A stretch of 64,000 nt of DNA, from the NCBI GenBank assembly GCA_021405315.1, contig QWIH01000002.1, positions 62,001-126,000 on the forward strand. The letters run 5' to 3'. The notes below the pieces were generated by a model, which did no database searches, was not told where the DNA came from, and was given only the letters and a program-made list of their open reading frames with translations. Numbering within the stretch: position 1 is the stretch's first letter; every line of letters begins with the position of its first letter. This stretch comes from Leptolyngbya sp. PLA1 (lineage in GTDB: Bacteria; Planctomycetota; Phycisphaerae; Phycisphaerales; UBA1924). The position numbers were made by a program, and so were the translations under genes. Of the stretch, positions 52,385 to 61,284 are shown one piece after another.

Positions 52385-53677
52385 CTACCGCGCAGACCCC
52401 GCCGCCTGCGCCGCCAGCCGCCGGATGACCGGCTCGCCGACGCTCTGGGTCACGACAAGCCGAACGCCTTCGCAGCGGGTGGGGGGGATCGGGTGAATGC
52501 GCTTGTGGCCGATGGCGGTGCCGGAGGCGCACGGCGTCCACGTGCCGTCACTCAGCGTTTCAAGGCGGTACGTCCGCACGCGCTCGCCGAGGGTGATGTC
52601 TTCCATGATCGTGATGTCGCCGACGGTGCGGGGAGAGGAGAACATGGCCTCGATCACGGTCCCCCTGCCGCTGGTGTCGGTGATGGCGGTGCCGAAGCGG
52701 GAGGCGATGGCCCGGCCAAACTCGCGGGCGCGGTCGTGATCCGCCTTTGGGATGCGTCCCGTGGTGTCGGGCGTGTGGTTGAGCAGGAGGACGGCGCCGC
52801 GCCCGACGCTCTGCTCGTACATGCGCACGAGGTCCGGCACCGACTTCAGCGTCTTCTCGTTGTGGGTGTTCCAGAACCAGTTGGCGCGGATGCGCGCGTC
52901 GCACTCGGAAGGGAGCCAGCGGTCGCCCCCGGGGATGGCGTCGTCGGCGGTGAGCGTGCCCCAGGTTTTCGGGTCGAACCTCGCGCCGTTCCAGCATGGG
53001 TCCGGCGCGACGCCGTCCTCATTGCCCACCCAGCGGATGTTGGCCTGAGGCCCCTGAAAGACGATGGCGTTCGGCGCGTGAGCGCTGAGGATGTCGCCCA
53101 CGTCGAAGACGAGGCTGCCGTCGAACCACACCTCGAACATGGACCCGTAGTTGGAGAGAACCTCCGTCAACTGTGCGCGGAACATAGCCGTGTAGGCGGC
53201 CTGCGCCTCGGGGGTGGCGCACTTGCCGCCGACGGCGGCGCCGTGCTTGATGTCCTGGGGCGAGAGGTAGACGCCGAGCTTGAGGCCCTTGGCGGCGCAG
53301 GAACGCGCGAGGTCGGCCATGACGTCGCCCTTGCCGTTCTTCCACGGGGTGTGGGCGACGCTGTAGTCGGTGGTCTGGGTCTGCCACCAGCAGAAGCCGC
53401 CCGCATGCTTGGCGACGAAGACGATGTACGTGGCGCCCATGTCGTGGGCCACCTGCGCCCACTGGTCGGTGTCAAGATGGCTCGGGTTGATGTGGTCCAG
53501 GGGCGTGGAGAGGTTGTCGTACTCGCGGTCCTGCCAGGTGTTGGGGGCGAAGTGAATGAACATGCCCACCTCGGCGTCGTGCCACGCGAGCTGCGCGGGA
53601 GTGGGGCGGGGGAGGGCGTCCTCCGGAACTGCGGGCTGGCAGGCGAGAAGAGTCGCGCCGAGGACGAGAGCGATCAT
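52385..53677 (-). CDS. GH29 alpha-L-fucosidase, lipoprotein
   Basis: Exo-acting fucosidase of glycoside hydrolase family 29, 430 residues. The N-terminus is a short lipoprotein-type signal (ALVLGATLLAC). The barrel shows EVGMFIHFAPNTWQDREY, YIVFVAKHAGGFCWWQT (family K-H-x-D/G-G-F), GVYLSPQDI and the nucleophile region MFEVWFDGSL. The C-terminal ~90 residues form a beta domain. It removes terminal fucose from glycans or algal fucans. ATG 53677 has TATCCT 6 nt upstream and no Shine-Dalgarno sequence. Confidence 0.93.
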   Translation of the reverse strand: MIALVLGATLLACQPAVPEDALPRPTPAQLAWHDAEVGMFIHFAPNTWQDREYDNLSTPLDHINPSHLDTDQWAQVAHDMGATYIVFVAKHAGGFCWWQTQTTDYSVAHTPWKNGKGDVMADLARSCAAKGLKLGVYLSPQDIKHGAAVGGKCATPEAQAAYTAMFRAQLTEVLSNYGSMFEVWFDGSLVFDVGDILSAHAPNAIVFQGPQANIRWVGNEDGVAPDPCWNGARFDPKTWGTLTADDAIPGGDRWLPSECDARIRANWFWNTHNEKTLKSVPDLVRMYEQSVGRGAVLLLNHTPDTTGRIPKADHDRAREFGRAIASRFGTAITDTSGRGTVIEAMFSSPRTVGDITIMEDITLGERVRTYRLETLSDGTWTPCASGTAIGHKRIHPIPPTRCEGVRLVVTQSVGEPVIRRLAAQAAGSAR

Positions 53678-53689
53678 GCGCGGAGGATA
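53678..53689 (-). promoter_or_regulatory. -10-like hexamer before the fucosidase gene
   Basis: On the minus strand TATCCT (53689-53684) is followed by 6 nt and the ATG. It is a leaderless candidate lying between tRNA-Leu and the fucosidase. Confidence 0.4.
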
Positions 53690-53721
53690 TCGCCCGCAGG
53701 GGAGAGGAGAGGCGGGCTGAA

Positions 53722-53805
53722 TGCCGGAGGAGGGACTTGAACCCACACACCTTTAGGGGGTACCGGATTTTGAATCCGGCGCGTCTGCCATTCCGCCACT
53801 CCGGC
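53722..53805 (-). tRNA. tRNA-Leu (anticodon CAA)
   Basis: Class II tRNA read on the minus strand. The acceptor GCCGGAG pairs fully with CTCCGGC. The anticodon arm is CCGGATTCAAAATCCGG, with loop TTCAAAA. There is a long variable arm, and the T-arm contains GGGTTCAAGTCCC. The discriminator is A, and CCA is not encoded. Confidence 0.96.
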
Positions 53806-53825
53806 GAGCGGGGCAGCGTAGGCGG

Positions 53826-54227
53826 TCAGGGGCATCCCCCGCCGCCGATGGCGTTGATGAGTGCGAGCACGTCGTCCTGATCGGCATTGCCGTCGAGATT
53901 GAAGTCGGGGTCGATGCCGGTGGGGTTGTCGCCGCCGCCGATGACGTTGATGAGATAGAGCACGTCGTCCTGGTCGACGTTGCCGTCCTGGTTGAGGTCG
54001 GGGTCACAGGGGGGCGCGGGGGTTGCGGCACCGACCCAGAAGCCGCCGGAGAGGGTGTAGGTTCCGCCGGTCATGACGCCGGCATCGGGCTGTCCGATGG
54101 TGCCGCTGAGGGAATAGGTTCCGCCGGTGGAGGTCCCGCCGCCGCCGTCGATGGTGTACCAGTCAATGGTGGGCTGGGCGAGCGCCGGCGAAGCGGCGGC
54201 GAAGGTAAGCAGGACGGCGAACTTCAT
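53826..54227 (-). CDS. small exported protein with dockerin-like tail
   Basis: A 133-residue secreted protein: a signal peptide (1-18, ASPALAQ), a short beta module with two similar Gly/Thr-rich units (TGGTYSLSGTIGQPDAG and TGGTYTLSGGFWVGA), and a tail of two calcium-binding repeats (DLNQDGNVDQDDVLYLIN and DFNLDGNADQDDVLALIN). The tail opens with PCDPD and ends GGGGCP. The tail is nearly identical to those at 14323-17604 and 54369-55760. GGAGG lies 8 nt before ATG 54227. The layout, almost only signal, strand pairs and tail, suggests a minimal carrier of the anchoring module. It ends 20 nt from tRNA-Leu. Confidence 0.85.
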   Translation of the reverse strand: MKFAVLLTFAAASPALAQPTIDWYTIDGGGGTSTGGTYSLSGTIGQPDAGVMTGGTYTLSGGFWVGAATPAPPCDPDLNQDGNVDQDDVLYLINVIGGGDNPTGIDPDFNLDGNADQDDVLALINAIGGGGCP

Positions 54228-54309
54228 CACTTGGGCCTCCGAAGACAAGAGGCTACCGGAAGCAGGGCGGGTTGAGAAGGGGAGGTGCGTGAAAAAGGGC
54301 GTAGAAAGG

Positions 54310-54346
54310 AAAAAAACAGGGCGAGAACCGGGTGGTCCTCGCCCTG
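54310..54346 (-). terminator. intrinsic terminator after the 463-residue dockerin-tailed gene
   Basis: On the minus strand CAGGGCGAG (54346-54338) pairs perfectly with CTCGCCCTG (54325-54317), followed by seven T (54316-54310). It lies 22 nt after the stop of the upstream gene. Confidence 0.9.
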
Positions 54347-54368
54347 CGGGATTGCTGAAAGTCGTGCG

Positions 54369-55760
54369 TTACTGGCAGTCGGCGCCGGCGACGCGGTTGA
54401 GCAGGAAGAGAACGTCATCCTGATCGCGGTTGCCGTCGTTGTTGTAGTCGGGGTTCATGCCGTTGCGGCTGGTGCCGGCGGCGATGTCGGAGCGGAGGGC
54501 CTCGACGTCGTCCTGGTCGACGTTGCCGTCGCCGTTGTAGTCCGGGTCCTGGCAGTCACAGCCGGAGGGCACATCGATGGCGACATCGATGGTGCCGTCC
54601 GTCTTGAAGAGGTTGAGGGTGCCGGTGCCGGCGACGGGCGGGCGGCTGGAGTCAAACCGGAAGGAGTAGGTCGTGCCCCAGCGGAGCGCGTTGGCGTTGG
54701 GGTTCTCGGAGAAGGACTCGGTGCAGAGCCACTGCTGCCCGGTGCTGGTCTTGGCCGCGGCCCAGTCGATGCTGTTGAAGAGTTCGCCGCTGTGGTACGG
54801 AACGTCGTTGAAGCCGACGTTGACCATGTTGATGCAGGAGGAGAAGGAGTCTGCGGGGAAGTTGACGATGAAGCCCGCGACGGCCCGGTCGGAGTTGATG
54901 TTGTGGATGGCGTATTCGTAGTGGAACATGCCGTTCGCGATGGGGGTGACCTTGTACGCGAGCTCGAGCTTGCCCTCGCCGGGGACGTCGATGACGCGGT
55001 AGGTGACGCCGGTCTCGATGGTGCCCCAGCCGCGGATCGCGCCCTGCGTGCGCTGCGTGGTCGACCCCGTCGCGTTGGTGAAGGTGTAGTTCGGGTTCGA
55101 GCCTCCGAGCGTCAGGCGGCGGTACGACATGTTGTTGTCGTGCTTGCCGGCCTCGGCATCGTCGCCGGCGACGTAGTGGCCCTCGCAGAAGTACACGGCG
55201 CTGGGGTTCAGGGCGGGGTCCAGGTCGGTCACGCGCACCTGAATTCGGCGGGCGATGGAGCCGCTGTAGGAGCGGCTGGTGAAGGGATAGGGGAAGAAGC
55301 CCGTCCAGGCATTGACCTCGTCACGCGGGCCAAGGCCGGACTGCTGCCCGTTGAGGCTCGAGCCGTAGGGGTCGGAGCAGTGGACTCCGAGCGCGGAGCC
55401 GTTGGGGTTGGCGACGCAGTCGCTGTAGCAGACGGTGCCCTGGAGGGCGGTGAAGCCGTGCTTGAGGTGGCCGCCGCCGATCTGATCGAACTGGCGGGCG
55501 CCGTTGATGGTGCGGAGGCGGAAGATGCTCTGCCCGATGACGGGGTGGCGGTTGGTGCTGGCGATCCACTGGAGTGGGGTGGACCCGGCGTTGCAGGACG
55601 TGGTGCCGACGGAGAAGGCGCGGTACGTCACGCCGTTGACGGTCTGGGCCGTGTAGGCCGACACGCCGGTGAGATCGCCGACGATGACGTCGGGTTGGGC
55701 GATCGCGCTGCCGCAGGCGAGAAGAAGACCGCACATCGAGATGAGCTTCGAGTGTTTCAC
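54369..55760 (-). CDS. exported protein with dockerin-like tail (463 residues)
   Basis: A secreted protein starting at GTG 55760, with GAAGGG 6 nt upstream. A signal peptide (ending GSAIAQ) is followed by a ~350-residue beta-rich domain with paired Cys (SDCVANPNG, CSDPYG) and no catalytic motif recognised. The C-terminus has two calcium-binding repeats, DYNGDGNVDQDDVEALRS and DYNNDGNRDQDDVLFLLN, opening CDCQDPD and ending GADCQ. Similar domains occur in planctomycete exported proteins of unknown role. It has its own terminator, and the next gene on the strand is the small dockerin-tailed gene. Confidence 0.85.
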   Translation of the reverse strand: MKHSKLISMCGLLLACGSAIAQPDVIVGDLTGVSAYTAQTVNGVTYRAFSVGTTSCNAGSTPLQWIASTNRHPVIGQSIFRLRTINGARQFDQIGGGHLKHGFTALQGTVCYSDCVANPNGSALGVHCSDPYGSSLNGQQSGLGPRDEVNAWTGFFPYPFTSRSYSGSIARRIQVRVTDLDPALNPSAVYFCEGHYVAGDDAEAGKHDNNMSYRRLTLGGSNPNYTFTNATGSTTQRTQGAIRGWGTIETGVTYRVIDVPGEGKLELAYKVTPIANGMFHYEYAIHNINSDRAVAGFIVNFPADSFSSCINMVNVGFNDVPYHSGELFNSIDWAAAKTSTGQQWLCTESFSENPNANALRWGTTYSFRFDSSRPPVAGTGTLNLFKTDGTIDVAIDVPSGCDCQDPDYNGDGNVDQDDVEALRSDIAAGTSRNGMNPDYNNDGNRDQDDVLFLLNRVAGADCQ

Positions 55761-55932
55761 GCTGAACCCTTCACTGTGAACCGAGAGTGCGAACGCCAAA
55801 CCGCCAGACCGTCCGGCGGGAACATGTTACCAAACGCATTCCGTCGCCAAAAGAGAATCCGTTCAAGTTCTACGCGCCGGATTGCGCCGGGAGTTACCGG
55901 GGTTGCCCAAATGTGCTCAGGATCCACGACAT

Positions 55933-58029
55933 TCACAGACCACCGGGCGGTTTGGATGGCGTTTGGGCTTCCAGAGCCTCCGCTTCGCGGCGGGCACGCT
56001 CCGCGAGTTCCATCTGCTGAGCCGCCACCGCCAGTTCTTCGAGGGCCCGCCAATAGTGGATTGACCGGGGCTCGATTTCCGTCGCGCGCTCGAGCGATGA
56101 GAGGGCTTCGGGGAGTTTCCCCGAGAAGTAGTAGAGGCGTCCGAGGGACGCGTGGACCAGCGCCTCCCGCGGGTGGAGCGACCGGAGTGACTCCAGGCCG
56201 GCCCTGGCTTCGTCCGGCTTGCCGCAGGCCATCAGCACCTCAGCCGCGGCGACTCGAGCAAACACCGTGGTGGTGCGGTCCGGCGAGGCGAGCACCTCGG
56301 CGGCGGTCGCTGCGGCGGCGTTCGCGTCACCCCTCGCCATGGCGATCTGGGCCAGGGCGACCTTCGGTTCGGCGTAGTCGGGGTAGAGGGCGAGCACCTC
56401 GCGCTGGGCCGCCTCGATGAGGTCGAGGGTGGGCTGCGGATCGACCGGGCGTTCCGGCGTGGCGCCGCGGAGCAGTCTCGCATGCCGGAGGCCGACCAGG
56501 TCGGCGACGACGGACATGGCGGGCTGTTCCGTCTTGATGGCGCGGACCATGAACTCCTCGGCGGCGCCGAGGTCGCCGGCCACCGCGGAAAGCCACGCGC
56601 GACGGATTGAGGAACCGGCGCCCTGCTCCCAGCCGAACCCGCCGTGGGCCGGCGCGTCGGCGAAGGCGTAGTAGCGGAGCGCGCGGCCGGCCTGCTCGCG
56701 ATCGAACGGAGAGGGCTGGTACTCGGGCGAGAACACCACGCTTTGGGGTGTCTCCAGCGACGAATCGATGAGCCCCGCCCGCCAGAACTGGAACCGCACG
56801 GCACCGGACCAGGTCGCGGCACCGACGAGCGCGATGGTGAGAGCCGCAAAGACGAACCCGGAGGGCTTCCATGTGCCCTTCAGCCGGAGTTGCGCGTTCT
56901 GAATGCGCACGTTCGGATCGCGGACCATCCGCCACAGAGACCAGACGAGGAACGTGGTGATGACCGCGAGCCCCGCGGCCATGAGCAGCGGGACCATGTT
57001 CAGCATCTGCCTGAACCCCAGGAACAAGGCGATCCCGGCGACGAACAGCACGACCTCCTCCCACAGAAGCAGGTCGTACTTGGGGCGCGGCGCAGCGGGC
57101 GCCTTGCGGCCTGAGAACGCCGCGGGAGCAGCGAACCGGAACGAGAGTGCATCGTTCGGGCACACGCTCACGCAGTCGAGGCACTTCATGCACCCCGGGT
57201 CGACGATCTTTCCGAACTCCTTGATCTCCTGGTGCACACGGACATTGCTGGAGCACGCGGCGGTGCAATGCCCGCATCCGTGGCAGGCGTCGCTGACCAC
57301 GATGCGGCCGACGGAGATGCGGTCCAGCGGTGCGAAGAACCCGCCGTAGGGGCAGGCATAGGTGCAGAACGCCTTGCTCCCGAGGAAGTACACCGTGGCA
57401 AACCCGCAGACGGCGAGGAATGCGATGGCGACGGGCCAGGGCGCGAATGTGGCCCAGAAGTCCGTCACGACGAAGTGGCTGGACAGCCCCGGGAACTCGG
57501 CGACGTCCTTGAGCCAGGCCGGACGCTCGACCCCGGCCGAGGTCATGAGCGGGAAGAGCAGGTGCCGCTTGAACGCGGGCCAGAGGAACATGTAGAAGCC
57601 GATGAGGGCAGTCCACCACGGGAGCAGCCTTGTTCGCCAGGGCTTGGGGCGCACGCCGAGCTTGGACATGAGGTGGGCGCAGAGGTCCTGGAGCGCCACC
57701 ACGTGACACGCCCAGCCGCAGAAGAAGCGTCCGAACAGCACCGTGGAGAGCAGCGCGATCACGAAGGTGACGAAGCCCGCGTTGAGCTTGCCGAGCTCGA
57801 TGGTGTACATCGCCTCGCTCGGTTCGATGGGGGAGATGGTGGAGCCGGTCCAGAGCCACTGGATGATGTGGGCGGCGATGGCGACGTGGATGGCGATGAG
57901 AACGGCTGCACGCCAGCGGCTCATTCGGGAGGCGCGAGCGACATTGGGTTTGGGAACAACCGGGAGGGAGATGTCCGCGGCACGCGAGCGGGGGGTGCAG
58001 GAACTGTCTGACGTGCTCGGAGTAGACAT
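55933..58029 (-). CDS. NapH/CcoG-like 4Fe-4S membrane protein with C-terminal TPR region
   Basis: A 698-residue integral membrane iron-sulfur protein. Helices are at about 40-60, 85-105, 135-155, 195-220, 325-345, 355-375 and 405-425. Cys clusters are FFCGWACH and FCTYACPYGG (NapH/NosR/CcoG type). They are followed by two ferredoxin motifs, CHGCGHCTAAC and CMKCLDCVSVCP. The relatives move electrons between quinols and periplasmic or metal-handling partners. Residues ~545-690 form helical TPR-like repeats, an unusual addition. TACGCT lies 9 nt before ATG 58029. It is divergent from the gene at 58083. Confidence 0.88.
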   Translation of the reverse strand: MSTPSTSDSSCTPRSRAADISLPVVPKPNVARASRMSRWRAAVLIAIHVAIAAHIIQWLWTGSTISPIEPSEAMYTIELGKLNAGFVTFVIALLSTVLFGRFFCGWACHVVALQDLCAHLMSKLGVRPKPWRTRLLPWWTALIGFYMFLWPAFKRHLLFPLMTSAGVERPAWLKDVAEFPGLSSHFVVTDFWATFAPWPVAIAFLAVCGFATVYFLGSKAFCTYACPYGGFFAPLDRISVGRIVVSDACHGCGHCTAACSSNVRVHQEIKEFGKIVDPGCMKCLDCVSVCPNDALSFRFAAPAAFSGRKAPAAPRPKYDLLLWEEVVLFVAGIALFLGFRQMLNMVPLLMAAGLAVITTFLVWSLWRMVRDPNVRIQNAQLRLKGTWKPSGFVFAALTIALVGAATWSGAVRFQFWRAGLIDSSLETPQSVVFSPEYQPSPFDREQAGRALRYYAFADAPAHGGFGWEQGAGSSIRRAWLSAVAGDLGAAEEFMVRAIKTEQPAMSVVADLVGLRHARLLRGATPERPVDPQPTLDLIEAAQREVLALYPDYAEPKVALAQIAMARGDANAAAATAAEVLASPDRTTTVFARVAAAEVLMACGKPDEARAGLESLRSLHPREALVHASLGRLYYFSGKLPEALSSLERATEIEPRSIHYWRALEELAVAAQQMELAERARREAEALEAQTPSKPPGGL

Positions 58030-58044
58030 CCGGGCGAAAGCGTA
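58030..58044 (-). promoter_or_regulatory. -10-like hexamer before the iron-sulfur protein gene
   Basis: On the minus strand TACGCT (58044-58039) is 9 nt before ATG 58029. It is one half of a divergent pair with the element at 58071. Confidence 0.3.
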
Positions 58045-58070
58045 GGGAGGGCCCCCGGAGGGGCGGGGCG

Positions 58071-58082
58071 TACACTGGACCC
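58071..58082 (+). promoter_or_regulatory. -10-like hexamer before the 173-residue protein gene
   Basis: TACACT (58071-58076) is 6 nt before ATG 58083, matching the element at 43243 in both hexamer and spacing. There is no Shine-Dalgarno sequence. Confidence 0.45.
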
Positions 58083-58604
58083 ATGGCGATCGCGCAGCCT
58101 TCGTATCCGGTGCATCGTTCCACGGGCGTGTGCGCCGCCTCCGGGCGGGTGCTCGCGCCCGGTGAAGCGTGTGTCGCGGTGCTGGTGGAGCGAGACGGCG
58201 CCAAGGGGCTGCAGCGGATCGACTACTCCCTGGAATGCTGGGAGTCCGGGGCCCGGCCCGATTCGGCCTCGCGGGTCTTTGGCTTCTGGCGTGCCCGCGT
58301 CGGGGCCGAGGCCGAGCCCAAGGCCACCATGATGTCCGACCCGGAGCTCCTCGATCTCTTCGAAGAGCTCGCGGGGGCCACCGAGCACAAGCAGGTCGTC
58401 TTCAGATACGTGCTGGCGCTCCTGCTCGTCCGGCGGCGGTCGCTGCGGCTGATGGGTTCGAGGCCCGGGATGCTCCTGGTGCTCCCGAAAGGGGCCGAGG
58501 GGCCGCCCCTGGAAGTGACGGACCCGGGAATGGATGAGGCCGCCGCGGGAGAGGCCATCGAGCAACTCACACAGGTTGTCGCCCCGGAGTCGGGAGGCGC
58601 ATGA
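58083..58604 (+). CDS. conserved protein of unknown function (173 residues)
   Basis: A cytoplasmic protein with no signal or membrane segment. The N-terminus carries STGVCAASGRVLAPGEACVAVL, a C-x2-SG-x-L-x2-G-x2-C spacing that could be half of a zinc site, followed by a C-rich stop (LECWESG). A helical C-terminal half contains ELLDLFEELAGATEHKQVVFRYVLALLL and LRLMGSRPGMLLVL. Such proteins occur next to envelope genes in planctomycetes; no function is known. The gene overlaps the next one by 4 nt, starting a run of coupled genes (58083-61194). Confidence 0.75.
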   Translation: MAIAQPSYPVHRSTGVCAASGRVLAPGEACVAVLVERDGAKGLQRIDYSLECWESGARPDSASRVFGFWRARVGAEAEPKATMMSDPELLDLFEELAGATEHKQVVFRYVLALLLVRRRSLRLMGSRPGMLLVLPKGAEGPPLEVTDPGMDEAAAGEAIEQLTQVVAPESGGA

Positions 58605-59527
58605 GCGTCGTTCGCCGAGTCGCATGGACCGCGGTCGTTGGGGCGCTGGGCCTGGGCTGGCTGTCAGGGTGTGAGTCCCCTCCCATGGGCCCCGGTGAAA
58701 TCCCCCAGCCTGCCAGACCAGTCGAGGGCTGGAACAGGCCACTTCCCCCGTGGGCCGAGATCGCGAAGACCTACAACGCGAGGCTCGTGGGCTTGGATCG
58801 TCTCCGGGCGCCGGTTACGGTGGTCGTCGAGGCGCCGGATGGGCACGGCGGAAGGCGCAAGGACCAACTGGAGGGCAACCTCCAAGTCATCCTCCCCGAC
58901 CGCGTCGCGCTCCGCCTCGACAAGGTTGGCCAGACGGTCTTCCAGGTGGGGTGCGATCCGACCAAATACTGGTCGCTGGACTTCACGGGTGAGCCCGTCG
59001 CGCTTGTTGGGCTGCACTCGAAGCTGGGGCCAAGGTCGGCGGCGAGGCTCGGCGTCCCCGTCCACCCGTTCGATCTGATCGACCTGCTGGCGATCACGCC
59101 CCTGCCCGCGAGCGGCGGCAAGGGCACACGCGTCGAGTGGTCTCGCGGGCGTGACCTCATGATCGTGACGCTCCCGGCTCGGGCCGGGTCGGGGGCGTCC
59201 AGGCGCCTCACGCTGGATGCGAAGTCGATGTACCCGACAAGGGTCGAACTGCTGGACGCGAAGGGGGGCATCCTTGCCACGGGTGACCTCAGCCGCTACG
59301 TCACGGTGGAGCTGCCCGGCGTCGCGATCAGCCGCACGCGGATCGCGGAGCGGTACGAGGTCGTGCTGCCGGGCGAGGATGCGCGGGTGACGCTGAGCGT
59401 GTACGACCCGAAGAACCCGGGCGGCTCGATGCGGGCGCAGGCCTTTGACTTCGAGGCGCTGTGCACCGCGTACGGCGTCGCGAAGGTGTACGACCTCGAC
59501 AGGCCGGCGCCCGGGGGCACACCGTGA
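58601..59527 (+). CDS. lipoprotein of unknown function, LolA-like fold suspected
   Basis: A 308-residue lipoprotein: signal ALGLGWLSGC with a lipobox at residue ~24, then a Pro-rich stretch. A beta-rich domain follows (YNARLVGLDRLRAPVTVVVEA, LEGNLQVILPDRVALRLDKVG, YWSLDFTGEP), resembling LolA/LppX-type lipid-binding half-barrels. No motif proves this. It overlaps the preceding gene by 4 nt and the following RDD gene by 4 nt (GTGA), so three proteins are translationally coupled and probably act together in the envelope. Confidence 0.75.
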   Translation: MSVVRRVAWTAVVGALGLGWLSGCESPPMGPGEIPQPARPVEGWNRPLPPWAEIAKTYNARLVGLDRLRAPVTVVVEAPDGHGGRRKDQLEGNLQVILPDRVALRLDKVGQTVFQVGCDPTKYWSLDFTGEPVALVGLHSKLGPRSAARLGVPVHPFDLIDLLAITPLPASGGKGTRVEWSRGRDLMIVTLPARAGSGASRRLTLDAKSMYPTRVELLDAKGGILATGDLSRYVTVELPGVAISRTRIAERYEVVLPGEDARVTLSVYDPKNPGGSMRAQAFDFEALCTAYGVAKVYDLDRPAPGGTP

Positions 59528-61194
59528 CGCGGGCATGGGTGGCGATGCTGATGGCGGCGGTGTGGCTCGTGGCGGGTCCGGCCCGGGCGCAGCCGCTGGT
59601 GGCGGCGTCGGGCGTGACCAGCGGGGCGGAGGAGGACGTGGGTGGGTGGGTTGTCGTGCCGGAGAACCCGGCACCCCAGTCGACCCTGATGTTCATCCCT
59701 CCCCGAGGAGCGGGGGTGCCGGAAGGCCAGGTGATCCCCGTTCGCGCTCTGGTGAGCACCCCGCTCTTCGCGGCGGCGCAGCGCGGCCGCGTGTTCCTGG
59801 TCTTCGAGGCGGCGCAGGCGAAGGCGTTCCGGGGGGAGGGGCAACCCAAGCCGCGAGGGGTTTTCTCGATCTCGTCGGAACGCGCCGCGCAGGGCAACTG
59901 GGAGTTCCTGCCACCGGACCGGCTGGATGTGCATCCGTCGCTCGGGGGCGAGGGCACGGTCACGGGTCTGGGGGCGACCGCGGATGAGTTGTTCGCCCTC
60001 CGCCGCATGCCCGACGGCGTGCCCATGCTCGACGTTCTCACCCACGAAGGCTGGAGCCCGGTGCTGCTCCCTTCGCCCTGGACCAAGCGAGCCCCGGAAT
60101 CGGTCATGCTCGTGGGTTCAGGACCGGGCATTGGCCTGGCCACGGTGGGTGCGGCGTCAATCGAGTGGTGGGTAGGAACAAGGCCCGAATCCTCGACCGA
60201 AGCGCTGCCGACGCTCACAGACGAGGGCGTACCCGAATCCGCGGCAGGGGGAGCGGTCGCACTGGCCCCGATGGTCTGGAAGCGGTCTGTGCTGACGCTG
60301 CCCTCGGAACTGCGAGACGTGTCTGACCTCCGGGTGACCACGGCGGGGCGATGGCTTGTGGTCGGGGGTGCGGCGGGTGGAACCTGGAAGGGGTGGGCGT
60401 GGAGTCTCTCCGGAGCCGGGGAAGCGGGTTCGCCGCCGATCCGGCTTGCGGATGTGGCGGTGCCGGACGCGCCGGCGGGCGTTGTCGGGCTCTCGGGAGG
60501 CACCGCGGGGGACCGCGTGGTGCTGATCATGCCCCCCGGGATTGAGAACCGCGACCCCCGCAGGCGCATCGAGGTCGCGGAGCTCTCCGCAGGAACCGGG
60601 CGAGAGCTCTACCGCGGGCCCGTCGCGATGAAGAGTACTGTCGGCCCGAAGGACTACGCGGTGGTAGGGGTGGCCCTGGTCATGGCGATTGCCATGGTGC
60701 TCGGGATTGTGATCAACCCGAGCCGCGCGGCGGTCTCTCTGCCGGACCAGTGCAGCATCGCCGAGCCGCTGAGGAGGGTCGTGGCCTCGCTCATCGACCT
60801 CACGGTCGGGGTATTCATCGTGGCGAGAGTGATGCGGGTGGACCTGGGCGGCGTCGGAGACCTCTCCTGGTGGATGTCGCTCGACGGTCAGTGGGCCCTG
60901 GTGTCGTTGTTGGGTGTGATGATCCTGCAGGGGGCGGTGCTCGAGGGGATGCTCGGGCGAACTTTGGGCAAGTCGCTCACCGGGTGCCTGGTTGTGGACG
61001 TGCAGCCGGGGGCTCAGGACGAGCCAAGACCGGCGGGTGTGCTCCGGGCCCTGGTTCGGAACGCCGTGAAGTGGGGGGTGCCCCCCCTGGGCCTGACCGG
61101 GTTGCTCGATGCGGGGGGAAGAGGCCGCCCGGACCAGTTCGCGGGCTCCGCGGTGGTCACCGTCGATGCGGCAGATGATGAGGGGGATGAATAA
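59524..61194 (+). CDS. exported protein with C-terminal RDD-type membrane domain
   Basis: A 556-residue protein beginning at GTG 59524. A signal-like N-terminus (AVWLVAGPARAQ) leads to a large extracytoplasmic part (~25-370) that reads like a beta-propeller. A membrane helix follows at ~379-399 (VVGVALVMAIAMVLGIVIN), then an RDD domain (~415-550) with RRVVASLIDLTVGVFIVARV, GRTLGKSLTGCLVVD and VLRALVRNAVKW. RDD domains are three-helix membrane modules, some linked to Na+/H+ exchange. The fusion of a periplasmic sensor-like part to RDD is uncommon. The function is unknown. Confidence 0.78.
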   Translation: MTRAWVAMLMAAVWLVAGPARAQPLVAASGVTSGAEEDVGGWVVVPENPAPQSTLMFIPPRGAGVPEGQVIPVRALVSTPLFAAAQRGRVFLVFEAAQAKAFRGEGQPKPRGVFSISSERAAQGNWEFLPPDRLDVHPSLGGEGTVTGLGATADELFALRRMPDGVPMLDVLTHEGWSPVLLPSPWTKRAPESVMLVGSGPGIGLATVGAASIEWWVGTRPESSTEALPTLTDEGVPESAAGGAVALAPMVWKRSVLTLPSELRDVSDLRVTTAGRWLVVGGAAGGTWKGWAWSLSGAGEAGSPPIRLADVAVPDAPAGVVGLSGGTAGDRVVLIMPPGIENRDPRRRIEVAELSAGTGRELYRGPVAMKSTVGPKDYAVVGVALVMAIAMVLGIVINPSRAAVSLPDQCSIAEPLRRVVASLIDLTVGVFIVARVMRVDLGGVGDLSWWMSLDGQWALVSLLGVMILQGAVLEGMLGRTLGKSLTGCLVVDVQPGAQDEPRPAGVLRALVRNAVKWGVPPLGLTGLLDAGGRGRPDQFAGSAVVTVDAADDEGDE

Positions 61195-61284
61195 AGAGGA
61201 TTGCGGCGGGTGGGGTGAGGTGCTCAACCGGCCCCCCCTCTCGTGCCGATAACACGGCGGGCCCCGGAGCGCGGGTCCTGCGCG

